64,000 bases of DNA from Anoxybacillus ayderensis (GTDB lineage Bacteria > Bacillota > Bacilli > Bacillales > Anoxybacillaceae): NCBI RefSeq assembly GCF_000833605.1, contig NZ_JXTG01000013.1, forward strand, positions 1-64,000. The letters are read 5' to 3'. The translations under genes and the position numbers were made by a program. The stretch's first letter is position 1. Every line of letters starts with the position of its first letter. The notes under the pieces were generated by a model that was not told the origin of the DNA, made no database searches, and saw only the letters and a program-made list of their open reading frames with translations. This document shows positions 25,416 through 34,256 of the stretch, piece by piece.

Positions 25416-28366
25416 CCGCCGCAAGTGAATGGAATGAGTTAAATCTTGTAGAAAAACGTTTGATCGAGCAGCTTCAAGAGTTGGGCTATGAGCATGTCAC
25501 AGGCTCAGCTCTTGAGTCTGAACGTGATTCATTAAGTGAAGTGATTTTAAAAGAACGGTTAAAGAAAGCGATTCAACGGTTAAATCCGTGGATCGATGAG
25601 AACAACCTTGCCCGCATCATTTACAACTTGACTCATATCGAAGCAACGGGGCTTATGCAAGCAAATGAAAAATTTCATGACATGCTTGTGAATTACATTT
25701 CCATCCAACAAGATGTAGGAAAAGGGAAAAAAAATCAAACGGTGAAACTCATTGATTTTGATAACCCTTATAACAATGAATTTCTTGTCGTTGACCAATT
25801 CCGCATTCAAGATGCAAGGGGTTCGATTCGTCCGGATGTTGTCATTTTTGTAAACGGATTGCCTTTGGTCGTCGTCGAATGTAAAAGCCCGACGCTACAA
25901 GAAGATGCGCAAATTTCAAAAGCGGTCAATCAACTGCGCCGCTATCAAGAGACGCATGAACAACTGTTCTACTATAACCAATTTATGATTGCGACAAGTA
26001 ATTATCGAGCGAAAGCAGGAACAATTGGTGCGAAAGTACAACATTATAGCGAGTGGAAAGATCCGTATCCAAGAACGGTGCCTGAACTTGGCGACTCACC
26101 TACGAAACAAGATATTTTAGTTGCAGGGATGTTAGCGAAAGAAAACTTGCTTGACTTGATTCAAAACTTCATTGTCTTTGAAGTAGATGGTGGACGTGTC
26201 ATTAAAAAAATTGCCCGTTATCAACAATTCCGTGCTGTCAATAAAGCGATTCAGCGCATTTTACATGCAAAAACACCAAAAGATCGCGGCGGGGTGATTT
26301 GGCATACGCAAGGTTCAGGTAAATCGTTAACAATGTTATATTTAGCCGTCAAACTGCGACGAATCAAAGAGTTGCAAAACCCAACGATTGTCGTTGTGAC
26401 TGATCGGAAAGACTTAGATGACCAAATTACAAAAACATTCCGTAAGTGCGGCTTCCCGAATCCGCAACAAGCGGAAAGCGTTAAAGACCTTAAAAGGCTA
26501 TTACAACAAGGACCTGGTTCCACGATTATGACGCTTGTGCAAAAGTTCCAACCAGACAAGGAGCAAGACGAGTATCCAGAACTTTCAAGGTCGGAAAATA
26601 TTTTTGTGCTAGTCGACGAGTCGCACCGTACGCAATACAAAGGTTTAGCGATGAACATGCGGAAAGGATTGCCGAATGCATGCTATATCGGTTTTACAGG
26701 AACACCGATCGATAAAGAAGATAAAAGTACAACACGAACGTTTGGCTCTTATATTGACAAATATACGATTGAACAAGCGGTCGATGATGGGGCTACTGTT
26801 CCAATTTTCTATGAAGCGCGAATGGTTAACCTTCATTTGCAAGGCGAGTCACTAGATCGCTTATTTGATCGTAAATTTAGCGACTATAGCGAAGAAGACC
26901 GTGAGCGTATTAAAAAGAAATATGCAAAAGAAGAAGCAATCTTAGCCGCTCCGAGCCGCATTGAGCAAATTGCTTTAGATATTGTAGAACACTTTGAAAA
27001 TTATATCTTACCAAACGGTTTTAAAGCGCAAGTGGTTGCGGTGAACCGTGAAGCGGCGGCGATTTATAAACAAAAGCTTGATGAACTCATTAATGGAAAA
27101 TATGAAACAGCATTAATTATTTCAACAAGTCCCGAAGATAAAAACAATGAGTTATTAAAAGACTACTCCCTTTCTCGTGAAGAAGAAAAACAATTAATTG
27201 AACGATTCAAAAAGCCGTTTGAAGAAGACAAACTAGCGATTTTAATTGTTTGTGATAAACTCCTAACAGGCTTTGACGCTCCAATCGAACAAGTGATGTA
27301 CTTAGATAAACCGTTAAAAGAGCATAACCTTCTTCAAGCCATTGCCCGTACAAATCGTACGTATGAGGGCAAAACGTATGGGCTTATTGTTGACTACTTT
27401 GGGGTATCGAAATTTTTAGAGAAGGCGCTCGCGATTTTCTCTAAACAAGATATTCAAGGAGCGCTGTTGCCGATTGAAAGCGAGTTGCCAAAGTTAAAAC
27501 AAGCCCATCGAAAAGCAATGAGCTTTTTTGACTATATTAACCGAAGCGATGCCGATGCGTGCGTTCAAGTATTAGAGCCTGAAGATGTGCGTCATGAGTT
27601 TGAAAAAGCGTTTAAAGAGTTTTCTAAACGAATGGATATGATTTTACCGAACCGTGAAGCTTCTCCATATGTAGAAGACTTAAAGTTTTTAGGGAAAATA
27701 CGGCAAATGGCAAAAACGTTATATCGTGACGAACAAATGGACATTTCCGAGTGTGGCGAGAAGGTCAAACAATTAATCGCTGAGCATTTATATGCACAGT
27801 CTGTCGAAATCATCCATGAACCAATTGATATTTTGTCGAATAAGTTTGATGAGCGGTTGGAAAAAGCTCCTTCAAAAGAGGCGCAAGCAGCGGAAATGGA
27901 ACATGCGATTCGTCATGAAATTAAAGTGAAGCTCGAAGAAAACCCTGTCTATTACACATCGTTAAAAGAAAAACTCGAGCAACTCATCGAAGCAAGACGA
28001 AAAAAAATGATGGACATTGCGGAATTGGTAGACAAGCTACGCAACATGGTCAACGATATGAGAAATGTCAACCAACAAGCGCAAAATCTCGGCTTTACAC
28101 GAGAACAATATCCATTCTATCAATTGTTCCAACAGCTTCTTCCAGATGAAGAACATAAAGATGCGATCGATGCGTTGACGCATCTTGTAACAGACATGAT
28201 TGCCGAGGAAAGTCAAGTGATTGATTGGGTAAATAAAGAAGATGTCAAACGGGAAATGAGGAAGAAGATTAAGAAGCAGTTGCGGGCAAGCGTCATCCCG
28301 AAAGATCAGTTAGAAAACGTCACGCAACAAATTATGTCGTTAGCGATGGTTCATTATAAACGATAA
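25412..28366 (+). CDS. hsdR: Type I restriction endonuclease subunit
   Basis: A 984-residue motor and nuclease. The PD-(D/E)XK site is D142, E156 and K158 (RPDVVIF, VVVECKS). The helicase has Walker A TQGSGKS near residue 301, D402ESH, FTGTPI and AIARTNRTYEG. It translocates DNA and cuts unmodified targets at a distance. GTG 25412 overlaps the hsdS stop (GTGA), so the three hsd genes are translationally coupled. Length is normal for the family and no frame break is seen, so the system looks intact. Confidence 0.96.
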   Translation: MTAASEWNELNLVEKRLIEQLQELGYEHVTGSALESERDSLSEVILKERLKKAIQRLNPWIDENNLARIIYNLTHIEATGLMQANEKFHDMLVNYISIQQDVGKGKKNQTVKLIDFDNPYNNEFLVVDQFRIQDARGSIRPDVVIFVNGLPLVVVECKSPTLQEDAQISKAVNQLRRYQETHEQLFYYNQFMIATSNYRAKAGTIGAKVQHYSEWKDPYPRTVPELGDSPTKQDILVAGMLAKENLLDLIQNFIVFEVDGGRVIKKIARYQQFRAVNKAIQRILHAKTPKDRGGVIWHTQGSGKSLTMLYLAVKLRRIKELQNPTIVVVTDRKDLDDQITKTFRKCGFPNPQQAESVKDLKRLLQQGPGSTIMTLVQKFQPDKEQDEYPELSRSENIFVLVDESHRTQYKGLAMNMRKGLPNACYIGFTGTPIDKEDKSTTRTFGSYIDKYTIEQAVDDGATVPIFYEARMVNLHLQGESLDRLFDRKFSDYSEEDRERIKKKYAKEEAILAAPSRIEQIALDIVEHFENYILPNGFKAQVVAVNREAAAIYKQKLDELINGKYETALIISTSPEDKNNELLKDYSLSREEEKQLIERFKKPFEEDKLAILIVCDKLLTGFDAPIEQVMYLDKPLKEHNLLQAIARTNRTYEGKTYGLIVDYFGVSKFLEKALAIFSKQDIQGALLPIESELPKLKQAHRKAMSFFDYINRSDADACVQVLEPEDVRHEFEKAFKEFSKRMDMILPNREASPYVEDLKFLGKIRQMAKTLYRDEQMDISECGEKVKQLIAEHLYAQSVEIIHEPIDILSNKFDERLEKAPSKEAQAAEMEHAIRHEIKVKLEENPVYYTSLKEKLEQLIEARRKKMMDIAELVDKLRNMVNDMRNVNQQAQNLGFTREQYPFYQLFQQLLPDEEHKDAIDALTHLVTDMIAEESQVIDWVNKEDVKREMRKKIKKQLRASVIPKDQLENVTQQIMSLAMVHYKR

Positions 28367-28372
28367 ACGTAT

Positions 28373-28403
28373 GAAAGCCTCCTACTAATCTAGGGAGGCT
28401 TTC
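28373..28403. terminator. Bidirectional terminator between hsdR and the metallopeptidase gene
   Basis: GAAAGCCTCC pairs with GGAGGCTTTC, between two converging genes. Confidence 0.8.
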
Positions 28404-28408
28404 GTCAT

Positions 28409-29137
28409 TTACAAAGTTAGCGTTGGGCCATTTACACGCAACCATTCTTTTCTTTGCTCATAGTCCGACATGACAGATTTAATAAAATGCCAAAAATCAT
28501 TCGAGTGATTTGGATATTTCAGATGTGCTAATTCATGCACGAGTAAATAATCGATAATCGGCACAGGTGCCATCATAATTCTCCAGTTTAAATATATCGC
28601 TCCTTCGTTCGTACATGTTCCCCAGCGCATTTTTTGTTCTTTTAATTTCATTTTTGTGGGAGTTACTCCCATTTTAGGGCAATACACGTTTAACCGTTCT
28701 TGTAGTTTTATTTCTCCGTGTAAAATGTACCAATCTTTGAATGCTTGTTGGAAAAATGAGATTCTTTCTTCTTCTGTGATATGGGGTGGCACCGTGGCAA
28801 TAAATTTCCCTTGTTTAAACATAAGAGTTGGCTTTGTTACTTCTTCGCTTTTATATACTTTTAACCGATATTTACGCCCTAAATATGCAAATTTTTCTCC
28901 GCTTACGAACTCTTTCGGAGTAGGGGGATGAGAAATTTGATTTAACGCTTGCCATTTATCAATAATCCATCCGGCTTTTTTATAAAGAATGGAATGTAAT
29001 TGTGAATCCTCGATCCCCTCAGGAGCGACTACCTTCACTCCCTCTAGCCATTCAACTGATATCGTCACATCCTGCTTTTCTGGCTTATACTCTATTGCAT
29101 AATCTATCGTTGTTTTGCCGTATTGAAAGCTAGGCAT
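28409..29137 (-). CDS. YgjP-like (DUF45) zinc metallopeptidase
   Basis: A 242-residue protein. The zinc motif is VHELAHLKYPNHSNDFW near residue 205: HExxH plus a downstream His, as in SprT/WSS-like peptidases. An upstream KMRWGTC-type segment (KEQKMRWGTCTNEG) is a family hallmark. ATG 29137 is preferred to ATG 29146 because AAAGGAGT abuts the latter. These genes often travel beside type I restriction systems, as here, but the role in the system is not known. Confidence 0.88.
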   Translation of the reverse strand: MPSFQYGKTTIDYAIEYKPEKQDVTISVEWLEGVKVVAPEGIEDSQLHSILYKKAGWIIDKWQALNQISHPPTPKEFVSGEKFAYLGRKYRLKVYKSEEVTKPTLMFKQGKFIATVPPHITEEERISFFQQAFKDWYILHGEIKLQERLNVYCPKMGVTPTKMKLKEQKMRWGTCTNEGAIYLNWRIMMAPVPIIDYLLVHELAHLKYPNHSNDFWHFIKSVMSDYEQRKEWLRVNGPTLTL

Positions 29138-29266
29138 ACAATACATACTCCTTTAATCGTTTGATTGTCTCTCATTTTATCCTTGGGAAAGCAAAAGGTC
29201 AATCGTTGAGTTGTTCGTTTATGGGAAAGGGGCGACAAGACAAAATACTCATCAAGAATTATCACA

Positions 29267-29318
29267 GAATGTTTGAGAGTTGATCAAGAAGCCATTTCAG
29301 CCGCATTTCGTATGCGTA
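29267..29318. pseudogene. 52-bp relic of an Rpn-family gene
   Basis: The 52 bases are identical to 31911-31962 inside the intact Rpn gene on the minus strand, and similarity stops on both sides. The rest of the 29138-29463 gap holds a -10-like TATAAT at 29414-29419 and nothing else I can support. Confidence 0.85.
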
Positions 29319-29463
29319 ATGGGTGCTTTTTAAATTTGGATGATGTGATGATTGAAAAGATTATATGTGGGGATGGAGGGGTTAATATTGTATGAAATAA
29401 ATATTTTTTATGGTATAATCTCCTTAAAATAAGCATATAATAGCCTCTCAAGGAGGCGATTGT

Positions 29464-29637
29464 ATGTGGCGGGAGGAGGAAAAGGAAATGGAAGCTGCTT
29501 TAAAGAAAAATTCATACAGAGGATTGTCATTAAAGTCTAAGAAAAATGTAATTAAGCCTAAAGTCAAAGACGGAAAACTATTGTTAGACAGAAAAAATCC
29601 TTTACACAGATATATTTTTAATGATGGGGAGAATTAA
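29464..29637 (+). CDS. Small antitoxin candidate upstream of a PemK/MazF-type toxin
   Basis: A 57-residue, strongly charged protein (MWREEEKEMEAALKKNSYRG; C-terminus NPLHRYIFNDGEN). AAGGAGGCGATT precedes the ATG, and the toxin gene starts 7 bp after its stop. Size, charge and position fit an antitoxin, and the C-terminal NPxHxxxF-like tail may be the toxin-binding segment. I do not recognise its family. Confidence 0.68.
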   Translation: MWREEEKEMEAALKKNSYRGLSLKSKKNVIKPKVKDGKLLLDRKNPLHRYIFNDGEN

Positions 29638-29644
29638 TTAATTT

Positions 29645-29986
29645 ATGGCTCATTTTGATTTTGGAGAGGTTTACTGGATTGAAAAATCTTTTGATGACGA
29701 TCCTGAACAGTCTAAACTCAGACCTGCGATAATTGTTGGAAAAGAAAACGATGATTTAATTTTAGTTGCTACAACAACTCAAGGTCCAGAAGATCCTCCA
29801 AAACCATATGATCAATTTAAATTTCCTATTTTAAATTGGCGTAAAGCAGGTTTGACAGAGCCTTCATGGTGTTTATGTTTAGTGTTAATTGAATTACCAA
29901 AAGAAGCGTTACAGAAATGTATCGGGAAAATGGATGAAAGAGATTATGAGATATTGTTAGATTTTTTAGAAACTGTACATGGTTAG
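29645..29986 (+). CDS. PemK/MazF-family toxin
   Basis: A 113-residue protein with the MazF-like fold markers: GEVYWIEKSF at the start, LRPAIIVGKE, ILVATTTQG and a C-terminal LLDFLETVHG helix. Members are RNA endonucleases that cut mRNA or tRNA and are held in check by the cognate antitoxin. The opening is longer than in classical MazF, closer to PemK-like variants. Forms an operon with the 57-residue gene upstream. Confidence 0.82.
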   Translation: MAHFDFGEVYWIEKSFDDDPEQSKLRPAIIVGKENDDLILVATTTQGPEDPPKPYDQFKFPILNWRKAGLTEPSWCLCLVLIELPKEALQKCIGKMDERDYEILLDFLETVHG

Positions 29987-30169
29987 TTTGATCGATAAAA
30001 AATGAGATATATTTTTGATTAATCAGTCGTCATCAGATGACTTTTTATTTTTATATAACCCATGGTGCTAGTTGAGCGTTAGTACTCAACTAACACCACG
30101 AGTAAATTCTAATAAAAATAAAATAGAATGTGAAGTGGTTCCTCTTAAAAGTCGTCGAGCCACTTAGTG

Positions 30170-30202
30170 GAGGTCGCTGGTTCGAGCCCAGTCGGAATCA
30201 TC
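30170..30202 (+). pseudogene. tRNA-like 3' fragment (T-arm and acceptor end)
   Basis: GCTGGTTCGAGCCCAGT forms a five-pair stem with a canonical TTCGAGC T-loop, followed by CGGAATCA in the acceptor position. No matching GATTCCG 5' arm, D-arm or anticodon arm lies upstream, so this is not a working tRNA. Possibly a remnant of a tRNA or an integration (att) site. Confidence 0.4.
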
Positions 30203-30204
30203 AC

Positions 30205-30241
30205 AACCCCCGAGTTCTCTTAGAGAGCTCGGGGGTTTTTC
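30205..30241 (+). terminator. Rho-independent terminator
   Basis: AACCCCCGAG pairs with CTCGGGGGTT, then five T. It follows the tRNA-like fragment directly. Upstream, 29987-30170 holds a further hairpin (AGTTGAG/CTCAACT at about 30070-30097) and no gene. Confidence 0.88.
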
Positions 30242-30348
30242 GTTGTATTTAACCTCTCCTCTCGACTGCCACAAATGTTTTCGTATGCAGGAAAATAGTC
30301 GATGTTGTCGAATAAAAACATCGAAACGATTGTATGCGAGGTGACTAT

Positions 30349-31218
30349 ATGTCCATTGACCACGATCGTCTGTTTAAAGAGTTGATCCAAACGTTTTTTG
30401 AGGAGTTTATTGTTCTCTTTTTTCCGGCGATGCACGAGCATATCGATTTTCGCCACGTCTCGTTTTTATCCGAGGAACTGTTCACCGATGTGACGGCAGG
30501 GGAGAAGTACCGCGTCGATTTGCTTGTCGAAACGAAGTTAAAAGGGGAAGATGGGCTTGTGATCGTGCACATCGAAAACCAAAGCTACGTCCAACCATCG
30601 TTTCCTGAACGGATGTTTATTTATTTTAGCCGTTTGTTTGAAAAATACCGTAAAAACATTGTACCTATTGCTGTATTTAGCTACGATACGATCCGCGACG
30701 AACCATCGACATTTACCCTCCAATTTCCATTTGGCCACGTGCTTGATTTTCGTTTCTTCACTGTCGAATTGCGCAAACAAAACTGGCGAAATTACATCCG
30801 AAATGATAACCCCATTGCCGCTGCATTGTTGAGCAAAATGGGATATACTGAAAGTGAACGAGTAGAACTGAAAAAACAATTTTTACGCATGCTTGTCCGA
30901 TTGGAATTAGACGAAGCGAAACAACGATTACTGTTTGGCTTTTTTGAAACATATATCAAACTATCCGATGAAGAAGAACGAAGACTAAGAAGCGAGGTGA
31001 ATGAAATGGAGACGAAAGAAAAAGAACAAGTGATGGAATTAATTATTTCGTATGAACAAAAGGCGTTAGAAAAGGGAAGAGAAGAAGGAATGAAGCAAGG
31101 AATAAAACAAGGAATGAAGCGCCTTGTACAAACGATGGCGAAAAAAGGGATGAGCGTAAAAGATATTGCGAACGTCACGGACCTTTCGGAAGAAGAAGTG
31201 GAGCGGTTGTTGGAGTAG
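30349..31218 (+). CDS. Rpn-family PD-(D/E)XK nuclease/putative transposase, first copy
   Basis: A 289-residue protein. The nuclease core has YRVDLLVETKL with its Asp, then IVHIENQS (E-x-Q), the form used by Rpn recombination-promoting nucleases. The C-terminus is a charged helical tail with Gly-rich repeats (GREEGMKQGIKQGMKR) and a last helix-turn SVKDIANVTDLSEEEVERLL. Likely nicks or cuts DNA and promotes RecA-independent recombination, as shown for E. coli RpnA. ATG 30349 follows GCGAGGTGACT. It is only distantly similar to the second Rpn gene at 31735-32652. Confidence 0.78.
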   Translation: MSIDHDRLFKELIQTFFEEFIVLFFPAMHEHIDFRHVSFLSEELFTDVTAGEKYRVDLLVETKLKGEDGLVIVHIENQSYVQPSFPERMFIYFSRLFEKYRKNIVPIAVFSYDTIRDEPSTFTLQFPFGHVLDFRFFTVELRKQNWRNYIRNDNPIAAALLSKMGYTESERVELKKQFLRMLVRLELDEAKQRLLFGFFETYIKLSDEEERRLRSEVNEMETKEKEQVMELIISYEQKALEKGREEGMKQGIKQGMKRLVQTMAKKGMSVKDIANVTDLSEEEVERLLE

Positions 31219-31223
31219 GGGGG

Positions 31224-31258
31224 ACTGTCGTCGACCTTTTTGGCGACGACAGTTTTTT
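31224..31258 (+). terminator. Rho-independent terminator
   Basis: ACTGTCGTCG pairs with CGACGACAGT, then six T. The stem sequence is the same as the outer stem of the dispersed element copy B at 40601-40657. Confidence 0.88.
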
Positions 31259-31377
31259 GTTTTTACAATGAGTAGGTGCCAATATGATGTTCGCTTGCCG
31301 TTTAACACACTCCCTTTTAACGCCGTGAATTTATCGCCATACACTTTCGTAATTTGCTTTTCTCCCCCATGCACATG

Positions 31378-31491
31378 ATTGAAAATGCGTCAATATTTGA
31401 TTTTTCACTCACAGAAGAAGAGATGGAATGAATTGATAGCTTGAATAAGAACGAGCGAGTGGGTTCAGATCCTGACCATTTCGATTCTTAA
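31378..31491 (+). pseudogene. Aldo/keto reductase 3' remnant with internal stop
   Basis: Translation gives IENASIFDFSLTEEEME, then TGA, then IDSLNKNERVGSDPDHFDS and TAA. This matches the conserved C-terminal end of YvgN/YtbE-type aldo/keto reductases (FDFxLTxEEM..IDxLNxNxRVGPDPDNFDF). Only the last 38 codons survive and the frame is broken by one stop. Otherwise 31259-31734 holds no gene I can support. Confidence 0.82.
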
Positions 31492-31734
31492 TGAAAAAAG
31501 TCAGCGCTTTTGTCGCTGGTTGAACTTGTTTGGCAGTGAATACTCCTCAAGAATTAGCACAAATTCATACTTGCGTACATATGAAAGGAACGCACTTTCC
31601 TATGGCAGTAACGATTTTTGTATTTATCATTTCTTTTTTACGACCGTGGAGAAAGAAAAAATGGCCGATGGGAAAGCAGGTGTAAGAAGTGCCCTTGCAT
31701 GTTCGTAAGGGCACTCCCTTAAAAAATGTCGAAA

Positions 31735-32652
31735 TTAATCGCTCAATCGTTCTCGTATTTCCTCCTCTGTCATATCGAGAATATGGGCAACGTCTGTTAT
31801 ATCCATTCCTTTTTCGAGCATTTTTCGAATCGTTTCATTTTTTCCTTCTTCTCGCCCTTGTTTCAATCCTTCTTTCAATCCTTCTTGCCTTCCTTCTTCC
31901 CGACTGCCGCGAATGTTTGAGAGTTGATCAAGAAGCCATTTCAGCCGCATTTCGTATGCGTAGCGGTTTTCAGGGTCGACACTTAAGTTTTGCCATTCTT
32001 CTAGCGCTTCTAAAATGTCTTGTTCGTTCATGGCGATTCCCTCCAATTCGCGAAACATCTCTTCATCCATTTTTTTCGTTCGTCCATCGACAGCGGACAA
32101 CATCGTGAGCCATGGCCATTCGGGTGATTGCTTCACTTCTCTCCGATATTTCTTCCATTTTACCATAAATTGTGACAAGTCGAGTACATGAAATTCAAGG
32201 TGATTGCTCCAAAGAAATTGTTCTTCATCTTCACGAATGTGAAAGACGGTATGGAAGCGGTCGGTTTCATGTGGGAAAAGTGGGTAATTTAAGATGGCGA
32301 TCATAATCGTTGGAGGAAGGGTGTCGTACCGTTCTCCTTTCGATAGTGAAGATGAAAACAACCGTGCCCAGTAATACAACAGCCGTTCAGGCATACCGTA
32401 TTGTGGGATGATTTGAATTTCGATATGAATGCGCTCGCCGCGATTTGTGCGGACGATGACATCTAACCGTCCTGTTTTTCCATCTTCTGTTTCTTTCGTT
32501 AGTTCGGTGTTTTCAAACTGCACATCGACGATGCGGTCATCGCCGGTTCGATGTAGAAGCGCATTTAAAAACGCCATGGTGATTGACTTTCTGCTTGGGT
32601 GACCAAACAGTTGCTTAAACATAAAATCCATTTTTAAATCGAGGTATTGCAT
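31735..32652 (-). CDS. Rpn-family PD-(D/E)XK nuclease/putative transposase, second copy
   Basis: A 305-residue protein. The N-terminal nuclease domain begins LDLKMDFMFKQLFG and has GRLDVIVRT and IHIEIQ, the D...ExQ core of this family, then YYWARLFSSSLSKGERY. The C-terminal tail is a run of charged turns (EEGRQEGLKEGLKQGREEGK) and IRKMLEKGMDITDVAHIL. ATG 32652 follows GAAAGGATG; upstream in-frame codons lack a site. A 52-bp piece of this gene lies broken at 29267-29318, which indicates past duplication or movement. Confidence 0.85.
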   Translation of the reverse strand: MQYLDLKMDFMFKQLFGHPSRKSITMAFLNALLHRTGDDRIVDVQFENTELTKETEDGKTGRLDVIVRTNRGERIHIEIQIIPQYGMPERLLYYWARLFSSSLSKGERYDTLPPTIMIAILNYPLFPHETDRFHTVFHIREDEEQFLWSNHLEFHVLDLSQFMVKWKKYRREVKQSPEWPWLTMLSAVDGRTKKMDEEMFRELEGIAMNEQDILEALEEWQNLSVDPENRYAYEMRLKWLLDQLSNIRGSREEGRQEGLKEGLKQGREEGKNETIRKMLEKGMDITDVAHILDMTEEEIRERLSD

Positions 32653-33020
32653 ATGGATCATCCTTTCGTAGAATGTAGGGGACAATTTGATTAAAATCGG
32701 GAAATAAGGGAAATGCAAAAGTGGAAAATTGAATTTTGAGGAGAATTTTTATGGCAAACGGAGTGAAAAAGCGAGGGATGAACCATTTTTTTTCGTTGAA
32801 AATTCAATTTTTGGAGGGAAAGGGATCGTGATTAAAAGAGAAAAGAAATCCCAACTGTTTAAAAACAGTCGGTGAACGACCAACCATATTTCAATGATGT
32901 CATTAAGGAACATCAACAAAACTACACAATATATCTTGAAAATAAAAAATAGAAAAGTCAAAAAAATTTGATACAATGAAAAAATGAACAGAGGGGAGTC
33001 CTAAGACGGAGGGAGAAAAG

Positions 33021-33935
33021 ATGAGGCAAACGTTTTTCGGTTCGTTGTATTTGTCGCTCGCTGCTAGCATTTGGGGTGGAATGTATGTCGTTAGTAAATA
33101 TGTGCTCGATTACGTTCCGCCATTTACGCTCGTATGGCTTCGTTATGCGATTGCTTTTTTTGTATTATGGACGATTTTACGACTAAAGCGCATCCCGATG
33201 CCAAAAGGAAAAAACGATTGGAAACCGATCATATATATTGGAGTTGTTGGATACGTTCTTTCGATTTCCTTACAGTTTGTCGGGACGAAATGGTCGGATG
33301 CGCACACGGCTTCGCTTATTACGTCAGCAACGCCTGCTTTCATCGTCATCTTCGCTCGCTGGATGTTGAATGAGACGATGACTCTTAGGAAACTAAGTGC
33401 GTTGTTACTCGCAACAGCAGGGGTTGTTGTTGTCGTTGGATTTAGCGAGGGGGAGGCGACTTCGTTTTTCGGGAACGTCTTACTCGTTGGAGCTGCGGTG
33501 ACGTGGGCGCTTTTATCTGTGCTCGTCAAAATCGCATCTGCGCGCCTTTCCGTATTAGTAATCACGACGTACGCGATTTTTGTCGCTTTCATTGGCACAA
33601 CGCCGATGATGGTATGGGAATGGTCGGAAGGGATGTCACAAACGTTTTCGTTTTCGGTCGTGCTCGGGATTTTTTATCTTGGGATTGTGTCGACGGCTGG
33701 GGCGTTTTTTCTTTGGAATAAAGGAATGGAAATGATGGATGCTGGGGTCGGTTCGCTCTTTTTCTTTTTCCAGCCACTTGTCGGTTCTTTGTTCGGCTGG
33801 CTGTTTTTGCATGAGCAATTACATGTCTCATTTTGGATTGGTGGAACGTTCATTATTGTTGCAGTGGTCATGGCTGTTTTGGAGAAAAAAGGAGTGGAAA
33901 GCGAACGGCAAAATGAAGAAAAAGTCAGCGTGTGA
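33021..33935 (+). CDS. EamA/DMT-family transporter
   Basis: A 304-residue protein with ten membrane segments in two EamA halves (about residues 7-140 and 150-290); SLAASIWGGMYVVSKYVL and FFFFQPLVGSLFGWLFLHE are typical. It probably exports an amino acid or metabolite; the substrate is not visible. GGAGGGAG lies before the ATG. The gap 32653-33020 in front holds two imperfect copies of an AAAATTGAATTTTGAGGAG-like block and no supported gene. Confidence 0.9.
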   Translation: MRQTFFGSLYLSLAASIWGGMYVVSKYVLDYVPPFTLVWLRYAIAFFVLWTILRLKRIPMPKGKNDWKPIIYIGVVGYVLSISLQFVGTKWSDAHTASLITSATPAFIVIFARWMLNETMTLRKLSALLLATAGVVVVVGFSEGEATSFFGNVLLVGAAVTWALLSVLVKIASARLSVLVITTYAIFVAFIGTTPMMVWEWSEGMSQTFSFSVVLGIFYLGIVSTAGAFFLWNKGMEMMDAGVGSLFFFFQPLVGSLFGWLFLHEQLHVSFWIGGTFIIVAVVMAVLEKKGVESERQNEEKVSV

Positions 33936-33948
33936 TGCGCTGACTTTT
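33920..33948. terminator. Bidirectional terminator between the EamA gene and azlD
   Basis: AAAAGTCAGCG pairs with CGCTGACTTTT around a seven-base loop, overlapping the end of the EamA gene; it works for both convergent genes. Confidence 0.85.
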
Positions 33949-33950
33949 CA

Positions 33951-34256
33951 CTATGACACCATCGTATATACGGTTAACACAAGGACAGATATGAAGACGA
34001 CGCCCATGACGTTCGCGCCGAGCCATGCGGCAATGACGGCACTTACAAAGCCGAGGATGCCAAATACCGGATCGTCTTGAATGAGAAAGATGCCCGGAAC
34101 AATTAAAGCGCCGAGCGTGGCGTATGGGACGTTGCGCAATACACCGCGCCAAAACGGCGGCAAGTGGATGCGATGAAAAACCGTCAATGGAAGCATGCGC
34201 GGAATGTATGTCACGATGCCCATGCCAAGAATAATGAGAAAAAGGTTATTGTGCAT
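33951..34256 (-). CDS. azlD: AzlD-family branched-chain amino acid exporter subunit
   Basis: A 101-residue protein with four membrane helices; the start LFLIILGMGIVTYIPRMLPL and the RNVPYATLGALIVP segment are typical of AzlD. With AzlC it forms an exporter for branched-chain amino acids or analogues. It overlaps the end of azlC by 11 bp. Confidence 0.9.
   Translation of the reverse strand: MHNNLFLIILGMGIVTYIPRMLPLTVFHRIHLPPFWRGVLRNVPYATLGALIVPGIFLIQDDPVFGILGFVSAVIAAWLGANVMGVVFISVLVLTVYTMVS

Noticed and set aside
30130-30202. Complete tRNA gene
   Set aside because: Only the T-arm and 3' acceptor strand can be drawn; no D-arm, anticodon arm or matching 5' acceptor strand.
31271-31376. Minus-strand frame reading VHGGEKQITKVYGDKFTALK
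   Set aside because: It has some protein-like composition but no family I recognise, and it runs into the Rpn gene on the other strand; too short to call a remnant.
31578-31682. Small membrane peptide of 34 codons (start MKGTHFPMAV)
   Set aside because: One hydrophobic stretch but no ribosome binding site or homologue known to me.
32752-32831. 26-codon frame starting MANGVKKRGM after GAGGAG
   Set aside because: A ribosome binding site is present, but the frame is tiny and built from an AT-rich repeated block; not enough support.
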